Positions 43,451-53,717 of a stretch of 64,000 nt of DNA are shown one piece after another. Within the stretch, counting starts at the first letter, position 1. Every line of letters starts with the position of its first letter. The position numbers were made by a program, and so were the translations under genes. The notes under the pieces are model-generated. The model did no database searches, had not been told where the DNA came from, and saw only the letters and a list, made by a program, of their open reading frames with translations. The DNA comes from Clostridium ganghwense (GTDB taxonomy: Bacteria; Bacillota; Clostridia; Clostridiales; Clostridiaceae). Location: positions 469,567 to 533,566 of the forward strand of contig NZ_JAPQES010000002.1 of the NCBI RefSeq assembly GCF_026735165.1, given 5' to 3'.

Positions 43451-46378
43451 TTAATTAAATACATCTATAAGATTATAAAATACATCTTCATTTTCTCTAA
43501 GCTTTGCTTCATTTCCAACAACACATAAATACTCTTCCTTCATTGCATCACTTATCATGTCTGCAAAACCTTTTATCTCTTCTCTAGAAGCATTTAAAAC
43601 TTCATCTCTTTCCTTTTGTATATCTTCTTTTGTAATATTACTGAAATAGCAAGATGCTGCTTTATCTGCCTTCATAGATGGAGTTAATGGAGTATCTAAG
43701 TTACTTATGGTTCCAATGATATACTTAGTCATTTGTCTCTTATCAGCCTCAAAGTTTCTTAAATAGTTTTCCAAATTCTTATATACTTCTAATGTTTCTT
43801 TTAAATTAGGGTCACGATATGAACCAAAGAACATATTTCCACTTCTTCCAAAGGAAGCAAAAGCACCATATGCTCCTCCCAAAACACGCACATTGTTCCA
43901 TAAATAATCTAAGCTTGCAATAGTTTTTAGAACTTGAAGACTTCCCTTATACTCATATCCTAATTTTCTATAATTGCATCCCTTTACAACATATTGTACG
44001 TCTCCTTGAGTCATTAATCCCTCATTACATGCTTTAAGCTCAAAATTATACTGTTTATATTCTAATTTTTCATTTCCTAACTTATTTACTAAAGGACATA
44101 TATTTTTCTCAATTTCCTTATAATCTTCTTCTTCAACAGCAGCACTTATTATTAAATTATTTTTATTAAATATTTCTTTAGATATCTTTTCTAGGTTAGA
44201 AATAATCTCATCAGCTTTTGAATCAAAATTTTTCTCTAAGTTTTCAACAAATTTATAGAACTTTAATCCTGATGTAATCTCTTCATATTGTCCAACAGGT
44301 GAAAAATAAGAGAATAGTCTATGTGCTGCAACTACATGCCCAGCATCAAAAATAGCCATTTCTAAACGTGATTTTAATTCTTGAATTATCTCTTTTAATC
44401 TCTTTTTATCATCAAATTTGGTTCTAAGAATAATTTCTTCTAAAATTTCAGACAGCTTAGGAAGTTTATCTACTAAAGCTTTTGATTTTATTAAAAATTT
44501 AGGGGTATATTCTCCTGCAGTATTGTTTAAAATATAGGTCGTTGGACTATATACTATTCCACCAGTATAAATATTTATTTCATTTGCCAAGTCCATATAT
44601 GTGTAATTTTCAGTATCTACTTTCCCCATAACAGCAGATAAAAGTCCAATGTATTGTATTAACTCTTCTTCCACCACTCTAGTATCAAAAATAAATCTCA
44701 AATAAGCTATTTTATTAGTAAACATAGGATTAAAAAGCATTTTATTTCCGCAAATTTCTCTTTCTTCTAACGAAAGTTCCTCAGTCTTAGGATCAATATC
44801 TTCTAAGGAAAGTAATGGTACTTTTTCTAAGTCCTCTTGCTTCTCTCCACTTACTTGTCTTTCTTTTAAAGCTAAAGTATCTTTAACTAATTTATCTAGC
44901 TCTTCTTCAGAAAGAGATTTTTTATAATCGCTTAATTTCTTTCTTACAGCTTCAGTCTTTTCTTCTGCCATACCAGGTTTAGGGTTCAAAACAAGTACAC
45001 TGCTGTGTTTAGTATTGAGTAAATGTTTTTCTATAAGCTTTTCAAAATAATCTGTTTCCAAAGCACTCTTTATTTTTTCTAAAGTTTTCTCATACTCTAA
45101 ATGTATTAAAGGATTTTTATCATGAAGCCAGCTATTTAAAGCTTTAGTATAATATAATAATCCTTTAGGATAAGTTCTTGTATCTCCCTCTCTTAATCTA
45201 AATTCTTTTATATTTATGCACGCCTCAACTAATTTTTTATCTATTCCATTTGTAACAAGTTCACTTAAAGTATCAAAAACAATCTTCTTAAAACTTTCCT
45301 TCTTATCTGCATTTGAATTTTTTACTATAATACTGAATACTGGTTGAAGTATACTATTGTCATAGAAACCATATACATCCTTGCCTAGTCCAGACTCTAT
45401 AAGCGCTTTTTTAAGTGGTGCTGCTGGTGTTTCTAAAAGTAAATATTCTAATATTTGAAAAGCTAAATAAACCTCTGGATCTGTACATTCACCTATTACA
45501 AAATTCAAACTTAAAAAGGCTTTATCTTTTCCATCATCATTTGGTGATACTGGATATTCAGCTACAATTTCTTTAATCTTATTAAAAGGTTTTTGCACTT
45601 CTATATGAGAATCTATATTAGCCTTATCAAATTCATTTAAATATTCTTCACTTATAAACTTAAGCTGCTTTTCCAAATCTCCATCTCCATATAAATAAAT
45701 ATAGCTATTAGATGGATGATAATATTTTTTATGGAAATCTATAAATTGGTCATAAGTAAGATTTGGTATTTCAACAGGATCTCCACCAGATTCTACTCCA
45801 TAAGTAGTATCTGGGAATAGAGATTCTTGTATTTTCCTATAAAGCACATCATCTGGAGATGAAAAAGCTCCTTTCATTTCGTTATAAACTACTCCCTTAT
45901 AAGTAATTTCATCATTTTTATTGTTAATTTCATAATGCCAACCTTCCTGCATCAATATTTCAGGATATTTATATATATTAGGATGAAGTGCAGCATCTAA
46001 ATAAACATCCATCAAGTTAAAAAAGTCCTTTTCATTCTTGCTTGCAACTGGATATAAAGTTTTATCTGAATAAGTCATTGCATTTAAAAAAGTATTTAAA
46101 GAACCTTTAGCAAGCTCTACAAAAGGGTCTTTTATTGGAAATTTTCTTGAACCACAAAGAACAGAATGCTCCAATATATGAGGTACTCCAGTACTGTCAC
46201 TTGGAGGTGTTCTAAATCCTATTGCAAAAACCTTGTTATCATCATCATTTTGTAGGTTTAAAAGTTTTGCTCCACTTTTTTCATGTACAAAAACTCTAGC
46301 TTTAGAATTTATTTCTTTAACTTCATATTCTTCCATTAGTTTAAAACCATGATATACTTTATTAAGTTCAAATTTCAT
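43451..46378 (-). CDS. M16C-family zinc metallopeptidase (PreP/presequence protease type)
   Basis: A 975-residue peptidase with the inverted zinc motif HILEH (residues 67-71) and a downstream Glu ligand in the QEGWHYE segment (145-150). Duplicated alpha/beta M16 domains in one chain give the clamshell chamber of the PreP/Cym1 subfamily, which degrades short unfolded peptides. The second half lacks a zinc motif, as usual. There is no signal peptide, so it acts in the cytoplasm, probably in peptide turnover. GGAGG precedes the ATG. Monocistronic. Confidence 0.93.
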   Translation of the reverse strand: MKFELNKVYHGFKLMEEYEVKEINSKARVFVHEKSGAKLLNLQNDDDNKVFAIGFRTPPSDSTGVPHILEHSVLCGSRKFPIKDPFVELAKGSLNTFLNAMTYSDKTLYPVASKNEKDFFNLMDVYLDAALHPNIYKYPEILMQEGWHYEINNKNDEITYKGVVYNEMKGAFSSPDDVLYRKIQESLFPDTTYGVESGGDPVEIPNLTYDQFIDFHKKYYHPSNSYIYLYGDGDLEKQLKFISEEYLNEFDKANIDSHIEVQKPFNKIKEIVAEYPVSPNDDGKDKAFLSLNFVIGECTDPEVYLAFQILEYLLLETPAAPLKKALIESGLGKDVYGFYDNSILQPVFSIIVKNSNADKKESFKKIVFDTLSELVTNGIDKKLVEACINIKEFRLREGDTRTYPKGLLYYTKALNSWLHDKNPLIHLEYEKTLEKIKSALETDYFEKLIEKHLLNTKHSSVLVLNPKPGMAEEKTEAVRKKLSDYKKSLSEEELDKLVKDTLALKERQVSGEKQEDLEKVPLLSLEDIDPKTEELSLEEREICGNKMLFNPMFTNKIAYLRFIFDTRVVEEELIQYIGLLSAVMGKVDTENYTYMDLANEINIYTGGIVYSPTTYILNNTAGEYTPKFLIKSKALVDKLPKLSEILEEIILRTKFDDKKRLKEIIQELKSRLEMAIFDAGHVVAAHRLFSYFSPVGQYEEITSGLKFYKFVENLEKNFDSKADEIISNLEKISKEIFNKNNLIISAAVEEEDYKEIEKNICPLVNKLGNEKLEYKQYNFELKACNEGLMTQGDVQYVVKGCNYRKLGYEYKGSLQVLKTIASLDYLWNNVRVLGGAYGAFASFGRSGNMFFGSYRDPNLKETLEVYKNLENYLRNFEADKRQMTKYIIGTISNLDTPLTPSMKADKAASCYFSNITKEDIQKERDEVLNASREEIKGFADMISDAMKEEYLCVVGNEAKLRENEDVFYNLIDVFN

Positions 46379-46552
46379 TTAAGTTCCTCCTCTACTATAT
46401 GTATATATTATATATTCTACCAAAACTTACTGTGAATAATATACTCCTATATATAAAATTCACCTTTTTTTAATTTTTAATTCGTAAATCTGTAATCTAT
46501 CGTAGAAAATATATTTATACATATATACTTAGACAATTGCAACTATATAACA

Positions 46553-46589
46553 AAAGAGAATCTTTTCTAAGTAAGAAAAAATTCTCTTT
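46553..46589 (-). terminator. Terminator of the biotin operon
   Basis: AAAGAGAAT (46553-46561) pairs with ATTCTCTTT (46581-46589), extended by TTTTCT/AGAAAA with one bulge on each side. It lies 29 bases past the bioA stop. Confidence 0.75.
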
Positions 46590-46617
46590 ATTGTATTATT
46601 TAAGTAAAATTCTGTTT

Positions 46618-47976
46618 TTATTTTCTGCTGAAATATTCTAGGATAGACTCTTTAGCTATATTTACCATACGCTCCATTTCCTCTTCTTTTATAACATAAG
46701 GAGGCATAAAATAAACAATATTTCCAAGTGGTCTTAGTAAAACACCTTTTTCTAAAGCTATCTTGTAAATTTGATATCCTACTCTTTCCTTCCAATCAAA
46801 AGCTTCTTTCGTTTCTTTATCTTTAACCAGTTCTATAGCCCCAACCATTCCTATTTGTCTGTATTCGCCTACATAAGGAATATCTTTTATAGCATTTTCA
46901 ATTTTTTCTTTTAAAAGCTTAGATTTTTCTAAATTCTTTTGAAGAATATCTTCTTCTTCAAAAATCTTAAGAGTTTCCACAGCAACAGCACATCCTAGTG
47001 CATTTCCAGAATAGCTATGACTATGTAAAAAAGCTTTCATAGTATTGTAATCATCATAAAAAGCATCATAAATTCTATCTGTCATCAAACAAAGGGATAG
47101 AGGCATATATCCTGCAGTAAGACCTTTTGAAGTACACATTATATCCGGTGAAACTTCTGCATGATTACATCCAAACATCTTTCCTGTTCTTCCAAAACCT
47201 ACAGCTACCTCATCTGCTATAAAATTTATATCATATTTATCACATAATACTCTAAGCTTCTTAAGATATTGTGGTGAATAAATTTTCATACCTGCTGCAC
47301 ATTGAATCATAGGCTCTATTATTATAGCGGTTATTTCTTCATGTTTTTCCTTAACTACCTTTTCCATAGACTCAAAACATTCTCCACTACAATTCTCTCT
47401 ATTTTGATTATATTTACACCTAAAACAATCTGGTCCATCTACTCTTATTACATCTAAAAGCAGCGGCTTATAGATCTGGTTATATAAATCTACTCCGCCT
47501 ACAGAAAGTGCACCTAATGTTTCTCCATGATATGCATCAGTCAGAGCTACAAACTTTCTTTTCTTTTTCTTCCCTACTTGTTGATGATACTGAAAGCTCA
47601 ATTTTAATGCAATTTCAATAGCTGAAGATCCATTATCACCAAAAAATATCTTACTTAGCCCCTTTGGTACCACCTTTATAATTCTCTCAGCTAGTTCTAT
47701 TCCAGCTTCATGAGAAAAATTAGCAAAAATAACATGTTCCAGTTTGTTAGCTTGTCTATATATCGCATCATTTATTCTTTTATTTGAATGCCCAAATAAA
47801 TTTACCCACCAAGAAGATACTGCATCTAAATATTTTTTTCCATTCATATCCTCGAGAAATACACCTTCTCCTTTTTTAATAACTATTGGTGGAAAGTTTT
47901 CATAATCCTTCATTTGAGAACAGGGATGCCATATGTATTTTAAATCTTTTTCTTGAAGTTCTTTCATATTGCTCAA
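46618..47976 (-). CDS. bioA: Adenosylmethionine-8-amino-7-oxononanoate aminotransferase
   Basis: A 452-residue class III PLP aminotransferase that converts KAPA to DAPA with SAM as amino donor. The PLP lysine is Lys284 (TSKGLTAGY), and WHPCSQM and DAYHGETLG are BioA signatures. A Cys-containing loop (184-200: Cys184, Cys187, Cys196, Cys200) is common in this group. The start is a TTG at 47976 with GGGGGAG six bases upstream; the ATG three codons later has poorer spacing. It is the last gene of bioY-bioB-bioD-bioA. Confidence 0.94.
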   Translation of the reverse strand: MSNMKELQEKDLKYIWHPCSQMKDYENFPPIVIKKGEGVFLEDMNGKKYLDAVSSWWVNLFGHSNKRINDAIYRQANKLEHVIFANFSHEAGIELAERIIKVVPKGLSKIFFGDNGSSAIEIALKLSFQYHQQVGKKKKRKFVALTDAYHGETLGALSVGGVDLYNQIYKPLLLDVIRVDGPDCFRCKYNQNRENCSGECFESMEKVVKEKHEEITAIIIEPMIQCAAGMKIYSPQYLKKLRVLCDKYDINFIADEVAVGFGRTGKMFGCNHAEVSPDIMCTSKGLTAGYMPLSLCLMTDRIYDAFYDDYNTMKAFLHSHSYSGNALGCAVAVETLKIFEEEDILQKNLEKSKLLKEKIENAIKDIPYVGEYRQIGMVGAIELVKDKETKEAFDWKERVGYQIYKIALEKGVLLRPLGNIVYFMPPYVIKEEEMERMVNIAKESILEYFSRK

Positions 47977-47988
47977 ATTATTCTCCCC

Positions 47989-48705
47989 CTAATCTTCAAA
48001 TACCTTTTTTATATTTTCAATGGTTATATTCTTTTCATATTCTTCTCTTGATTTTTCAATAAGATTTTCATACTCTTTTGCTTTTACCTTGTTAATAACA
48101 GAAATTATATCTAATCCCGTAATATCTTTAATTACTCTTATATTATCATCTTCATAAAAAGTACCTTCATAACCGTTGATTATTATACCTTTTATATCTA
48201 TTCCTTTACTTTTTAAAAACTCCACTGTTAAGACAGTATGATTTATTGTACCTACTCCTGCTCTTGCCACAATAACTGTAGGTATGTCCAAATCTTTAAT
48301 AAGATTATATATATAGTAATTATTTCTTATTAAAGGAACTACTGCTCCTCCACTTCCTTCAGCTATTATAAAATCATATTTTTCTTTCAATTTTTTATAT
48401 CCATCAAATAATATTTTTTTATGAATTTTAACATTTTCTATTTCTGATGCTATATGTGGAGATACTTCTGTTTTAAGACAATACGAGTTCATCACTTCAT
48501 ACGCTTCCTCTATATCTGTTATATCCTTTACGAATTTAACATCTCCAGATACTAAATTTGTACCTTCATAAACTCCTCCACTCTGTACTGCTTTGTAGCT
48601 ACATGCATTAAATCCGTTTTTTCTTAAAACATATGTTATTCCAGCTGTAACAAAAGTTTTTCCTACATCTGTATCTGTTCCTATTATAAATATTCCTTTA
48701 CTCAT
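47989..48705 (-). CDS. bioD: Dethiobiotin synthetase
   Basis: A 238-residue ATP-dependent carboxylase that closes the ureido ring of DAPA to make dethiobiotin. The P-loop GTDTDVGKT is at residues 9-17, and EGSGGAVVPL is a BioD motif contacting Mg-ATP. GGAGTGA precedes the ATG. bioA begins 12 bases after the stop, and bioB ends 51 bases upstream. Confidence 0.94.
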   Translation of the reverse strand: MSKGIFIIGTDTDVGKTFVTAGITYVLRKNGFNACSYKAVQSGGVYEGTNLVSGDVKFVKDITDIEEAYEVMNSYCLKTEVSPHIASEIENVKIHKKILFDGYKKLKEKYDFIIAEGSGGAVVPLIRNNYYIYNLIKDLDIPTVIVARAGVGTINHTVLTVEFLKSKGIDIKGIIINGYEGTFYEDDNIRVIKDITGLDIISVINKVKAKEYENLIEKSREEYEKNITIENIKKVFED

Positions 48706-48756
48706 ATCTTCACTCCATTAAATAGTGCATGTATTCTTTATCAAAAACTTACTATT

Positions 48757-49737
48757 TTATATTTCTAATCCTAAACAACTTATCATTTCTTTATCGTCTT
48801 CTATCTTACTTCCTATTGATGTTAAATAATTCCCAACTAATGCTGCATTTACTCCAGCTCTGAATCCCAAAGCTTGTTTATCTTTAAGTGCCATTCTTCC
48901 CCCAGCATATCTTATATAAGCATCTGGAATTATATATCTAAACACAGACATTGTCTTTAAAATTTGTAAAGGTAACAAAATTTCTATATTTTCACATGGT
49001 GTTCCTTTTATTGGAGTTAGTACATTAATAGGAACTGACTTTATACCTAATTCTTTTATTTCAAAAGCCATTTTCACTCTATCCTCAGCACTTTCACCCA
49101 TACCAATTATTCCGCCACAGCAAATATCCATACCAGATTTTTGTACATTTTTCACTGTCTTTATTCTGTCTTCATAAGTATGAGTTGTACATATATTGGA
49201 ATAATTACTACTGCTTGTTTCTATGTTATGGTGATACATGCTAACTCCTGCTTCTCTTAATCTCTTTAGTTGTTCATACGAAACTATTCCATGAGAAGCA
49301 CATAAATTCAAAGTAGTGTCTTTTCTAAGTCTTGAATATATTTCAACTAATTTATCCAATTCCTCTTCACTACTAATTCCTTTACCACTAGTAACTATAG
49401 AAAATCTATGTGCCCCTTGCCCCTGAACCTCTAAAGCTCTATCTAATATTTCCTCATATTTTAGAAGCTTATATTCCTTTACTCCAGTGTTATAATGAGC
49501 TGATTGAGCACAATACTTACAATCTTCCGAACATCGTCCTGATTTACCATTTATGATTGTACATAAATCTACTTTATTCCCTAAAAACCTTTTTCTGATT
49601 TGGTTTGCTCCTTCAAATAAAACTCCTAAAGTTTCACTATCATTTCCATCAATATTTATAATTTTTAAAGCCTCTTCAAACTCTATACTTCCACCATTTA
49701 AAATTTTTTCTTTTATATTTATAATAAACTCCTTCAT
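48757..49737 (-). CDS. bioB: Biotin synthase
   Basis: A 326-residue radical SAM enzyme that inserts sulfur into dethiobiotin. The SAM-binding 4Fe-4S cysteines are Cys69, Cys73 and Cys76 (CSEDCKYC), followed by AQSAHY. Residues for the auxiliary 2Fe-2S cluster include NLCASHG and CCGGIIGMGE. SD-like GAAGGG precedes the ATG. It is the second gene of the operon, 26 bases after bioY. Confidence 0.96.
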   Translation of the reverse strand: MKEFIINIKEKILNGGSIEFEEALKIINIDGNDSETLGVLFEGANQIRKRFLGNKVDLCTIINGKSGRCSEDCKYCAQSAHYNTGVKEYKLLKYEEILDRALEVQGQGAHRFSIVTSGKGISSEEELDKLVEIYSRLRKDTTLNLCASHGIVSYEQLKRLREAGVSMYHHNIETSSSNYSNICTTHTYEDRIKTVKNVQKSGMDICCGGIIGMGESAEDRVKMAFEIKELGIKSVPINVLTPIKGTPCENIEILLPLQILKTMSVFRYIIPDAYIRYAGGRMALKDKQALGFRAGVNAALVGNYLTSIGSKIEDDKEMISCLGLEI

Positions 49738-49763
49738 TATGAATTCCCTTCTTTAACTTTTTT

Positions 49764-50351
49764 CTATTCTGTTATCACTTTTGCTAATCCTGATTTTCTA
49801 AGTGCTGGTATTACGTGTACCGCAGTAAGTGCAACTAATATGCTGAGAATAAAATCTGAAGTGATATATGGAAGGAATCCAGCAGCAATAGCACCTTTTA
49901 TTGTCATTGCTTTACCTATATAAAGATTTACAATCATATATAAATAAGATACTCCAAAGAAATATACAAAAAATAGTCCAGATAAAACCGCTCCTAATAT
50001 TCTCCACACTTTAATTTCTTTTAAACCTTCAGTTAACTTTCCAATTACAAATGCACCTATTATAAAACCAATTAAGTATCCAAAGGTAGGTTGAAATATA
50101 TAAGTTATCCCACCTCCATGTGCAAAAATAGGAATACCAATTAATCCAATACCTACATACAAAATTTGTGAATATAAACCATGTTTAGCTCCTAAAAAAA
50201 TACCCGCATAAGCACAAAATACAAATTGTAGTGTAAATGGAACTAAAGGGGTTGGTATTTTTATAAAAGCACCTGCTGCTGTTAATGCTGCAAACATAGA
50301 AATTAAAATCATATCTCTTGTTTTCATATTCTCTTTCGCTCTCACTTTCAT
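49764..50351 (-). CDS. bioY: BioY, substrate-binding subunit of a biotin ECF transporter
   Basis: A 195-residue membrane protein with six segments. BioY motifs include the KIPTPLVPFTLQ segment, the FGYLIGFIIGAFVIG helix and the GGGITYIFQPTFG loop. It captures biotin with high affinity and may work with a shared EcfAAT module, not encoded here. The frame opens at a TTG (50372) with the AGAGGAG inside it; the ATG at 50351 is favoured though spacing is long (11 bases). First gene of the biotin operon, with a consensus promoter and a candidate BirA operator upstream. Confidence 0.93.
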   Translation of the reverse strand: MKVRAKENMKTRDMILISMFAALTAAGAFIKIPTPLVPFTLQFVFCAYAGIFLGAKHGLYSQILYVGIGLIGIPIFAHGGGITYIFQPTFGYLIGFIIGAFVIGKLTEGLKEIKVWRILGAVLSGLFFVYFFGVSYLYMIVNLYIGKAMTIKGAIAAGFLPYITSDFILSILVALTAVHVIPALRKSGLAKVITE

Positions 50352-50392
50352 TATAATGTTTTCTCCTCTCAATAAATATTCATTGTAATTCT

Positions 50393-50421
50393 ATTGTATA
50401 TACATTATTTTCAATTGTCAA
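50393..50421 (-). promoter_or_regulatory. SigmaA promoter of the biotin operon
   Basis: On the minus strand consensus TTGACA (50421-50416) and TACAAT (50398-50393) are separated by 17 bases, 42 bases before the bioY ATG. Confidence 0.8.
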
Positions 50422-50447
50422 CTCAAATCGAAAGTAAAGTTTACAAT
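50414..50447. promoter_or_regulatory. Candidate BirA operator
   Basis: ATTGTCAAC (50414-50422) and GTTTACAAT (50439-50447) form an inverted repeat matching at eight of nine positions with a 16-base spacer. This is close to the BirA operator form TTGTnAAC-N(14-16)-GTTnACAA. One arm covers the -35 hexamer of the bioY promoter, the expected place for repression by biotinyl-AMP-bound BirA. Confidence 0.65.
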
Positions 50448-50519
50448 TAAAAATGTATAATTTTTCTATCATTAAATTAATCAATAAATTTTCTATGTAA
50501 ACTACTTCTAAGTTTTAGG

Positions 50520-50574
50520 TAATAAAAAAACTTCTATACTATCTTAAAAATACTTTGATATGTATAGAAGTTAA
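50520..50574 (-). terminator. Terminator after the GDPD gene
   Basis: AACTTCTATAC (50529-50539) pairs with GTATAGAAGTT (50562-50572), with an inner ATC/GAT extension. Seven U follow on the minus transcript. It lies 14 bases past the GDPD stop. Confidence 0.8.
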
Positions 50575-50587
50575 TAATTCTTTGTCT

Positions 50588-51322
50588 TCATCTATTCAAA
50601 AATTCTTTTAACTTATTTGGATAATTTGTAATAATTCCATCTACACCTATTTTACACATACGCTTAAATTCCTTCTTTTGATTTACAGTATAAGTATTTA
50701 CTTTGAAATTACTAGTATGTGCTGCTTGTACAACTTCAGCATTCAAACAATTAAAACTTGGATGAATTGCATTAATTTCAAATTCTAAAGACTTAGCATA
50801 TCTTTCAGGATGATATAAATTACTACCACATAAAACCCCTACCTTTACATTTTTATCAAGTTCCCTACATTTTTTTATAGAATGGTGATTAAAAGAAGAA
50901 ATTATTACATTGTCACAAAGCTTATATTTATATATTTCTTTTAAAACCTTTTCTTCAAGATATTCATAATATATTATACTATTTTTTAATTCTAAATTTA
51001 TAAGTATGTTCTTATCTTTAACATAATCTAAAAGCTCATCTAGTCTAGGTATTCTTTCTCCCTTAAATTCTTGTCCTTTTTTTATTCCTGCATCTAATTG
51101 ACAGAGTTCCTTATAAGTATACTCACAAATTAATCCTATTCCCTCTGTAGTTCTATCTATTTTTTCATCATGACATAATACCAGAATATCATCTTTTGTC
51201 AGCTGTACATCTGTCTCAATCCCATCACATCCTACTTCTATAGCTTTTTTAAAGGCTATCATGGTATTCTCTGGGAAAACACCACTAAATCCTCTATGTG
51301 CTATATTTAATATTTTATTCAT
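50588..51322 (-). CDS. Glycerophosphodiester phosphodiesterase
   Basis: A 244-residue cytoplasmic GDPD with a TIM-barrel fold that hydrolyses glycerophosphodiesters to glycerol-3-phosphate and an alcohol. Catalytic and metal residues are visible in AHRGFSG (His9, Arg10), PENT, GIETDVQLT (Glu37, Asp39) and CHDE. There is no signal peptide. It follows the Ugp-type transporter genes, but a terminator-like hairpin lies between, so expression may be partly uncoupled. AGGAGG precedes the ATG. Confidence 0.93.
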   Translation of the reverse strand: MNKILNIAHRGFSGVFPENTMIAFKKAIEVGCDGIETDVQLTKDDILVLCHDEKIDRTTEGIGLICEYTYKELCQLDAGIKKGQEFKGERIPRLDELLDYVKDKNILINLELKNSIIYYEYLEEKVLKEIYKYKLCDNVIISSFNHHSIKKCRELDKNVKVGVLCGSNLYHPERYAKSLEFEINAIHPSFNCLNAEVVQAAHTSNFKVNTYTVNQKKEFKRMCKIGVDGIITNYPNKLKEFLNR

Positions 51323-51352
51323 ATATGTTCCTCCTATTAAACCTGTTTTTTA

Positions 51353-51389
51353 TAAAAGGATACTAAAAATACTTTTTAGTATCCTTTTA
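51353..51389 (-). terminator. Hairpin between ugpB and the GDPD gene
   Basis: A perfect 17-base stem pairs 51353-51369 with 51373-51389 around a 3-base loop, with T-rich sequence beyond on the minus strand. It could terminate or partly attenuate transcription into the GDPD gene. Confidence 0.8.
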
Positions 51390-51428
51390 TATTCTTTAAG
51401 AAATTATAAAATTTTATAATTTCTAACC

Positions 51429-52814
51429 TTATTTATTATTCTCATTGTAATTTTTAATAGCATCATTAATTTTATTTGCTGCATTTTGTACTGCTTCTTC
51501 TGAAGTTTGATTTCCCTGAATCATCTTTTCAATATTCATTTCAATAGTCTGTCTTGCCTCTGAAAATACGCCTAGTAAAGCACCTTGCGTACAAGGATTT
51601 ACTGGAGTATCATGTAATTGGTCTATAGCTGTTTTAAATTGTGGATATTGTTTCAAATGTTCATTCATTTCAGGAATATCATAAGCTTTTTTTGTTATAG
51701 GAAAATATCCACTTTGACTATTCCAATATACTTGCTGTTCAGGTGACGATATAAATTTAATAAATTCCCAAGTTGCTTTCTGTTTCTCATCTGAACCATT
51801 GTCAATTGCCCAAAGAGAGCCTCCCCCGATTACAACTCCACCTTTATCTGTCTCTGTTAAATTTGGAAGATATGCTGTACCAATTTCAAATCTATCTCCA
51901 ACCCCTTTAATAAATCCGCCTAAACAAGCTGTTGATTCAAGTATCATCGCCGTTCTGCCTGCTGTAAAAGCATTTTTAGTATCGTCTGTTTTTCTACCAA
52001 AATTACCTGCACTGCCAGAATCAATAAGTTTCTTCCATTCTTTCAATATATTTAATGCTGTTCCATTATTATCCCATTCAACTTGAGTAACTTTATCTTT
52101 TCTTCCATTTTCATTATTTCCATAGAATGCTCCTTGTTTTGCTAATAATTGTTCAAAGAACCACCCATATACACACATTGCAAATCCATATTGAGATACT
52201 TTATCTCCATCCTTTTTTACTAATTTTTTACTATATTCTTCAATTTCTTTAAAAGTTTTAGGTGGTTTGTTTGGATCAAGTCCTACTTCTTTAAAAGCAG
52301 TTTTATTATAGTAAAGTATAGGAGTAGATGAATTAAACGGCATTGAATACAATTTATTGTTAACAGAATAATATCCTAAAAGATTAGGTTCTAACTGAGA
52401 AGCATCGAACTCCTTATCATTATCAATAAAGTTTTGCATTGGTACTACCCAACCACTATCTATCATAAATCTTGTTCCAATATCATATACTTGGCAAATA
52501 TCTGGACCAGCTTTTCCCTGCATAGCAGTCTTGAATTTTGTTAAAGTATCATCATACTTTCCTTGATACTGTGCTGTAACATGAATATTTTTATGAGTAT
52601 TATTAAAATTATCTGTCATAGTTTTTACTGCTTTTCCATTTACCCCTCCCATTGAATGCCAAAATTTAAGTTCAATAACCTTATTGTTAGAAGCTGTTTC
52701 TTTTGACTTGTCTCCAGTATTACCTGATGACTGTGCAGTATTCTTTCCACATGCTGCTAATGAAAAAATCATTGAACTTGCTAGCAGAATTGAAAGAATT
52801 TTCTTTAATTTCAT
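51429..52814 (-). CDS. ugpB: Ugp-type ABC transporter substrate-binding lipoprotein
   Basis: A 461-residue solute-binding lipoprotein with a signal peptide and lipobox (SLAAC, residues 18-22). The mature protein has the UgpB-type FWHSMGGVNGKAV segment and the GRKTDDTKNAFTAGRTAMI region. It should bind glycerol-3-phosphate or glycerophosphodiesters outside the membrane. It is the third gene after the two permeases. GGGAGGAG precedes the ATG. Substrate is inferred from family similarity and from the adjacent GDPD gene. Confidence 0.88.
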   Translation of the reverse strand: MKLKKILSILLASSMIFSLAACGKNTAQSSGNTGDKSKETASNNKVIELKFWHSMGGVNGKAVKTMTDNFNNTHKNIHVTAQYQGKYDDTLTKFKTAMQGKAGPDICQVYDIGTRFMIDSGWVVPMQNFIDNDKEFDASQLEPNLLGYYSVNNKLYSMPFNSSTPILYYNKTAFKEVGLDPNKPPKTFKEIEEYSKKLVKKDGDKVSQYGFAMCVYGWFFEQLLAKQGAFYGNNENGRKDKVTQVEWDNNGTALNILKEWKKLIDSGSAGNFGRKTDDTKNAFTAGRTAMILESTACLGGFIKGVGDRFEIGTAYLPNLTETDKGGVVIGGGSLWAIDNGSDEKQKATWEFIKFISSPEQQVYWNSQSGYFPITKKAYDIPEMNEHLKQYPQFKTAIDQLHDTPVNPCTQGALLGVFSEARQTIEMNIEKMIQGNQTSEEAVQNAANKINDAIKNYNENNK

Positions 52815-52892
52815 AATATACTCCTCCCTTTGTCTATAAAATATTTATTAAAATCTAAAATTTTAATATGCTTTTTAGTTCTCTAAAAACTA

Positions 52893-53717
52893 TTAACTCT
52901 TTACAGATCCAGATGTTAATCCTTCAATCAGTTGTTTTTGCCCTAAAACGAAAGCTAATATTGAAGGTATAATTATCATAATAATACCCGCCATTAAAGG
53001 ACCAAAAGCTTGTGCATCAACATCTTGAAGCATGCCCATTCCTATTTGTACTGTCCTCATGTTGTCACAATTTGTGGTAAGCAATGGCCACATGTACATA
53101 TTCCACGCTTGTAGAAAAGAATATATACCCAAAGAACCTATTGCTGGTTTAGAAAGAGGTATAACAACATTAATTAAGAATCTAAAATTCCCACAACCAT
53201 CTAAAATAGCTGCTTCATATAGTTCCTTAGGCAAAGTTAAAAAAAATTGTCTAAAAAGAAATATTGCAAGCGCTGATGTTAAATATGGCAAAATCAGTGC
53301 CCTAAATGTATCTAATAATCCTAATGAACTTATAGTTAAGTAATTAGCTATAATTACCGCTTGTCCCGGTATCATAAGTGTTGATAGTATGATTATAAAC
53401 AAAACTTTTTTTCCCTTAAAATTCATAAAAGCAAATGCATAAGCGGCAAGTATGCCTGTTATTACTTGTCCTACAGTTATTGATACAGACATTATTAAAC
53501 TATTTAATATAAACTTTAATATTGGAGCAGTTTCTAGCGCTTCCTTATAATTTTCCATAAATAACTTTCTAGGTATAATTTTAGGTGGATATTCAAAAAT
53601 TTGTTCTGGTGACATTATACTTACACATAAGGTATATATGATAGGTCCTAAAATCAAAAGTGAAATTATGATATTTAAAACATATATAATAATCTTTGAT
53701 GTATTCTTTTTTCCCAT
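52893..53717 (-). CDS. ugpE: Ugp-type ABC transporter permease (UgpE)
   Basis: A 274-residue permease of the MalG/UgpE family with about six membrane segments. The EAA loop is seen as LYEAAILDGCGNFRFLINVVIPLSKP, where the ATPase docks. Translation starts with ATG overlapping the UgpA stop (TAATG), and AAAGGTGA lies upstream, so the two permeases are translationally coupled. Confidence 0.9.
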   Translation of the reverse strand: MGKKNTSKIIIYVLNIIISLLILGPIIYTLCVSIMSPEQIFEYPPKIIPRKLFMENYKEALETAPILKFILNSLIMSVSITVGQVITGILAAYAFAFMNFKGKKVLFIIILSTLMIPGQAVIIANYLTISSLGLLDTFRALILPYLTSALAIFLFRQFFLTLPKELYEAAILDGCGNFRFLINVVIPLSKPAIGSLGIYSFLQAWNMYMWPLLTTNCDNMRTVQIGMGMLQDVDAQAFGPLMAGIIMIIIPSILAFVLGQKQLIEGLTSGSVKS

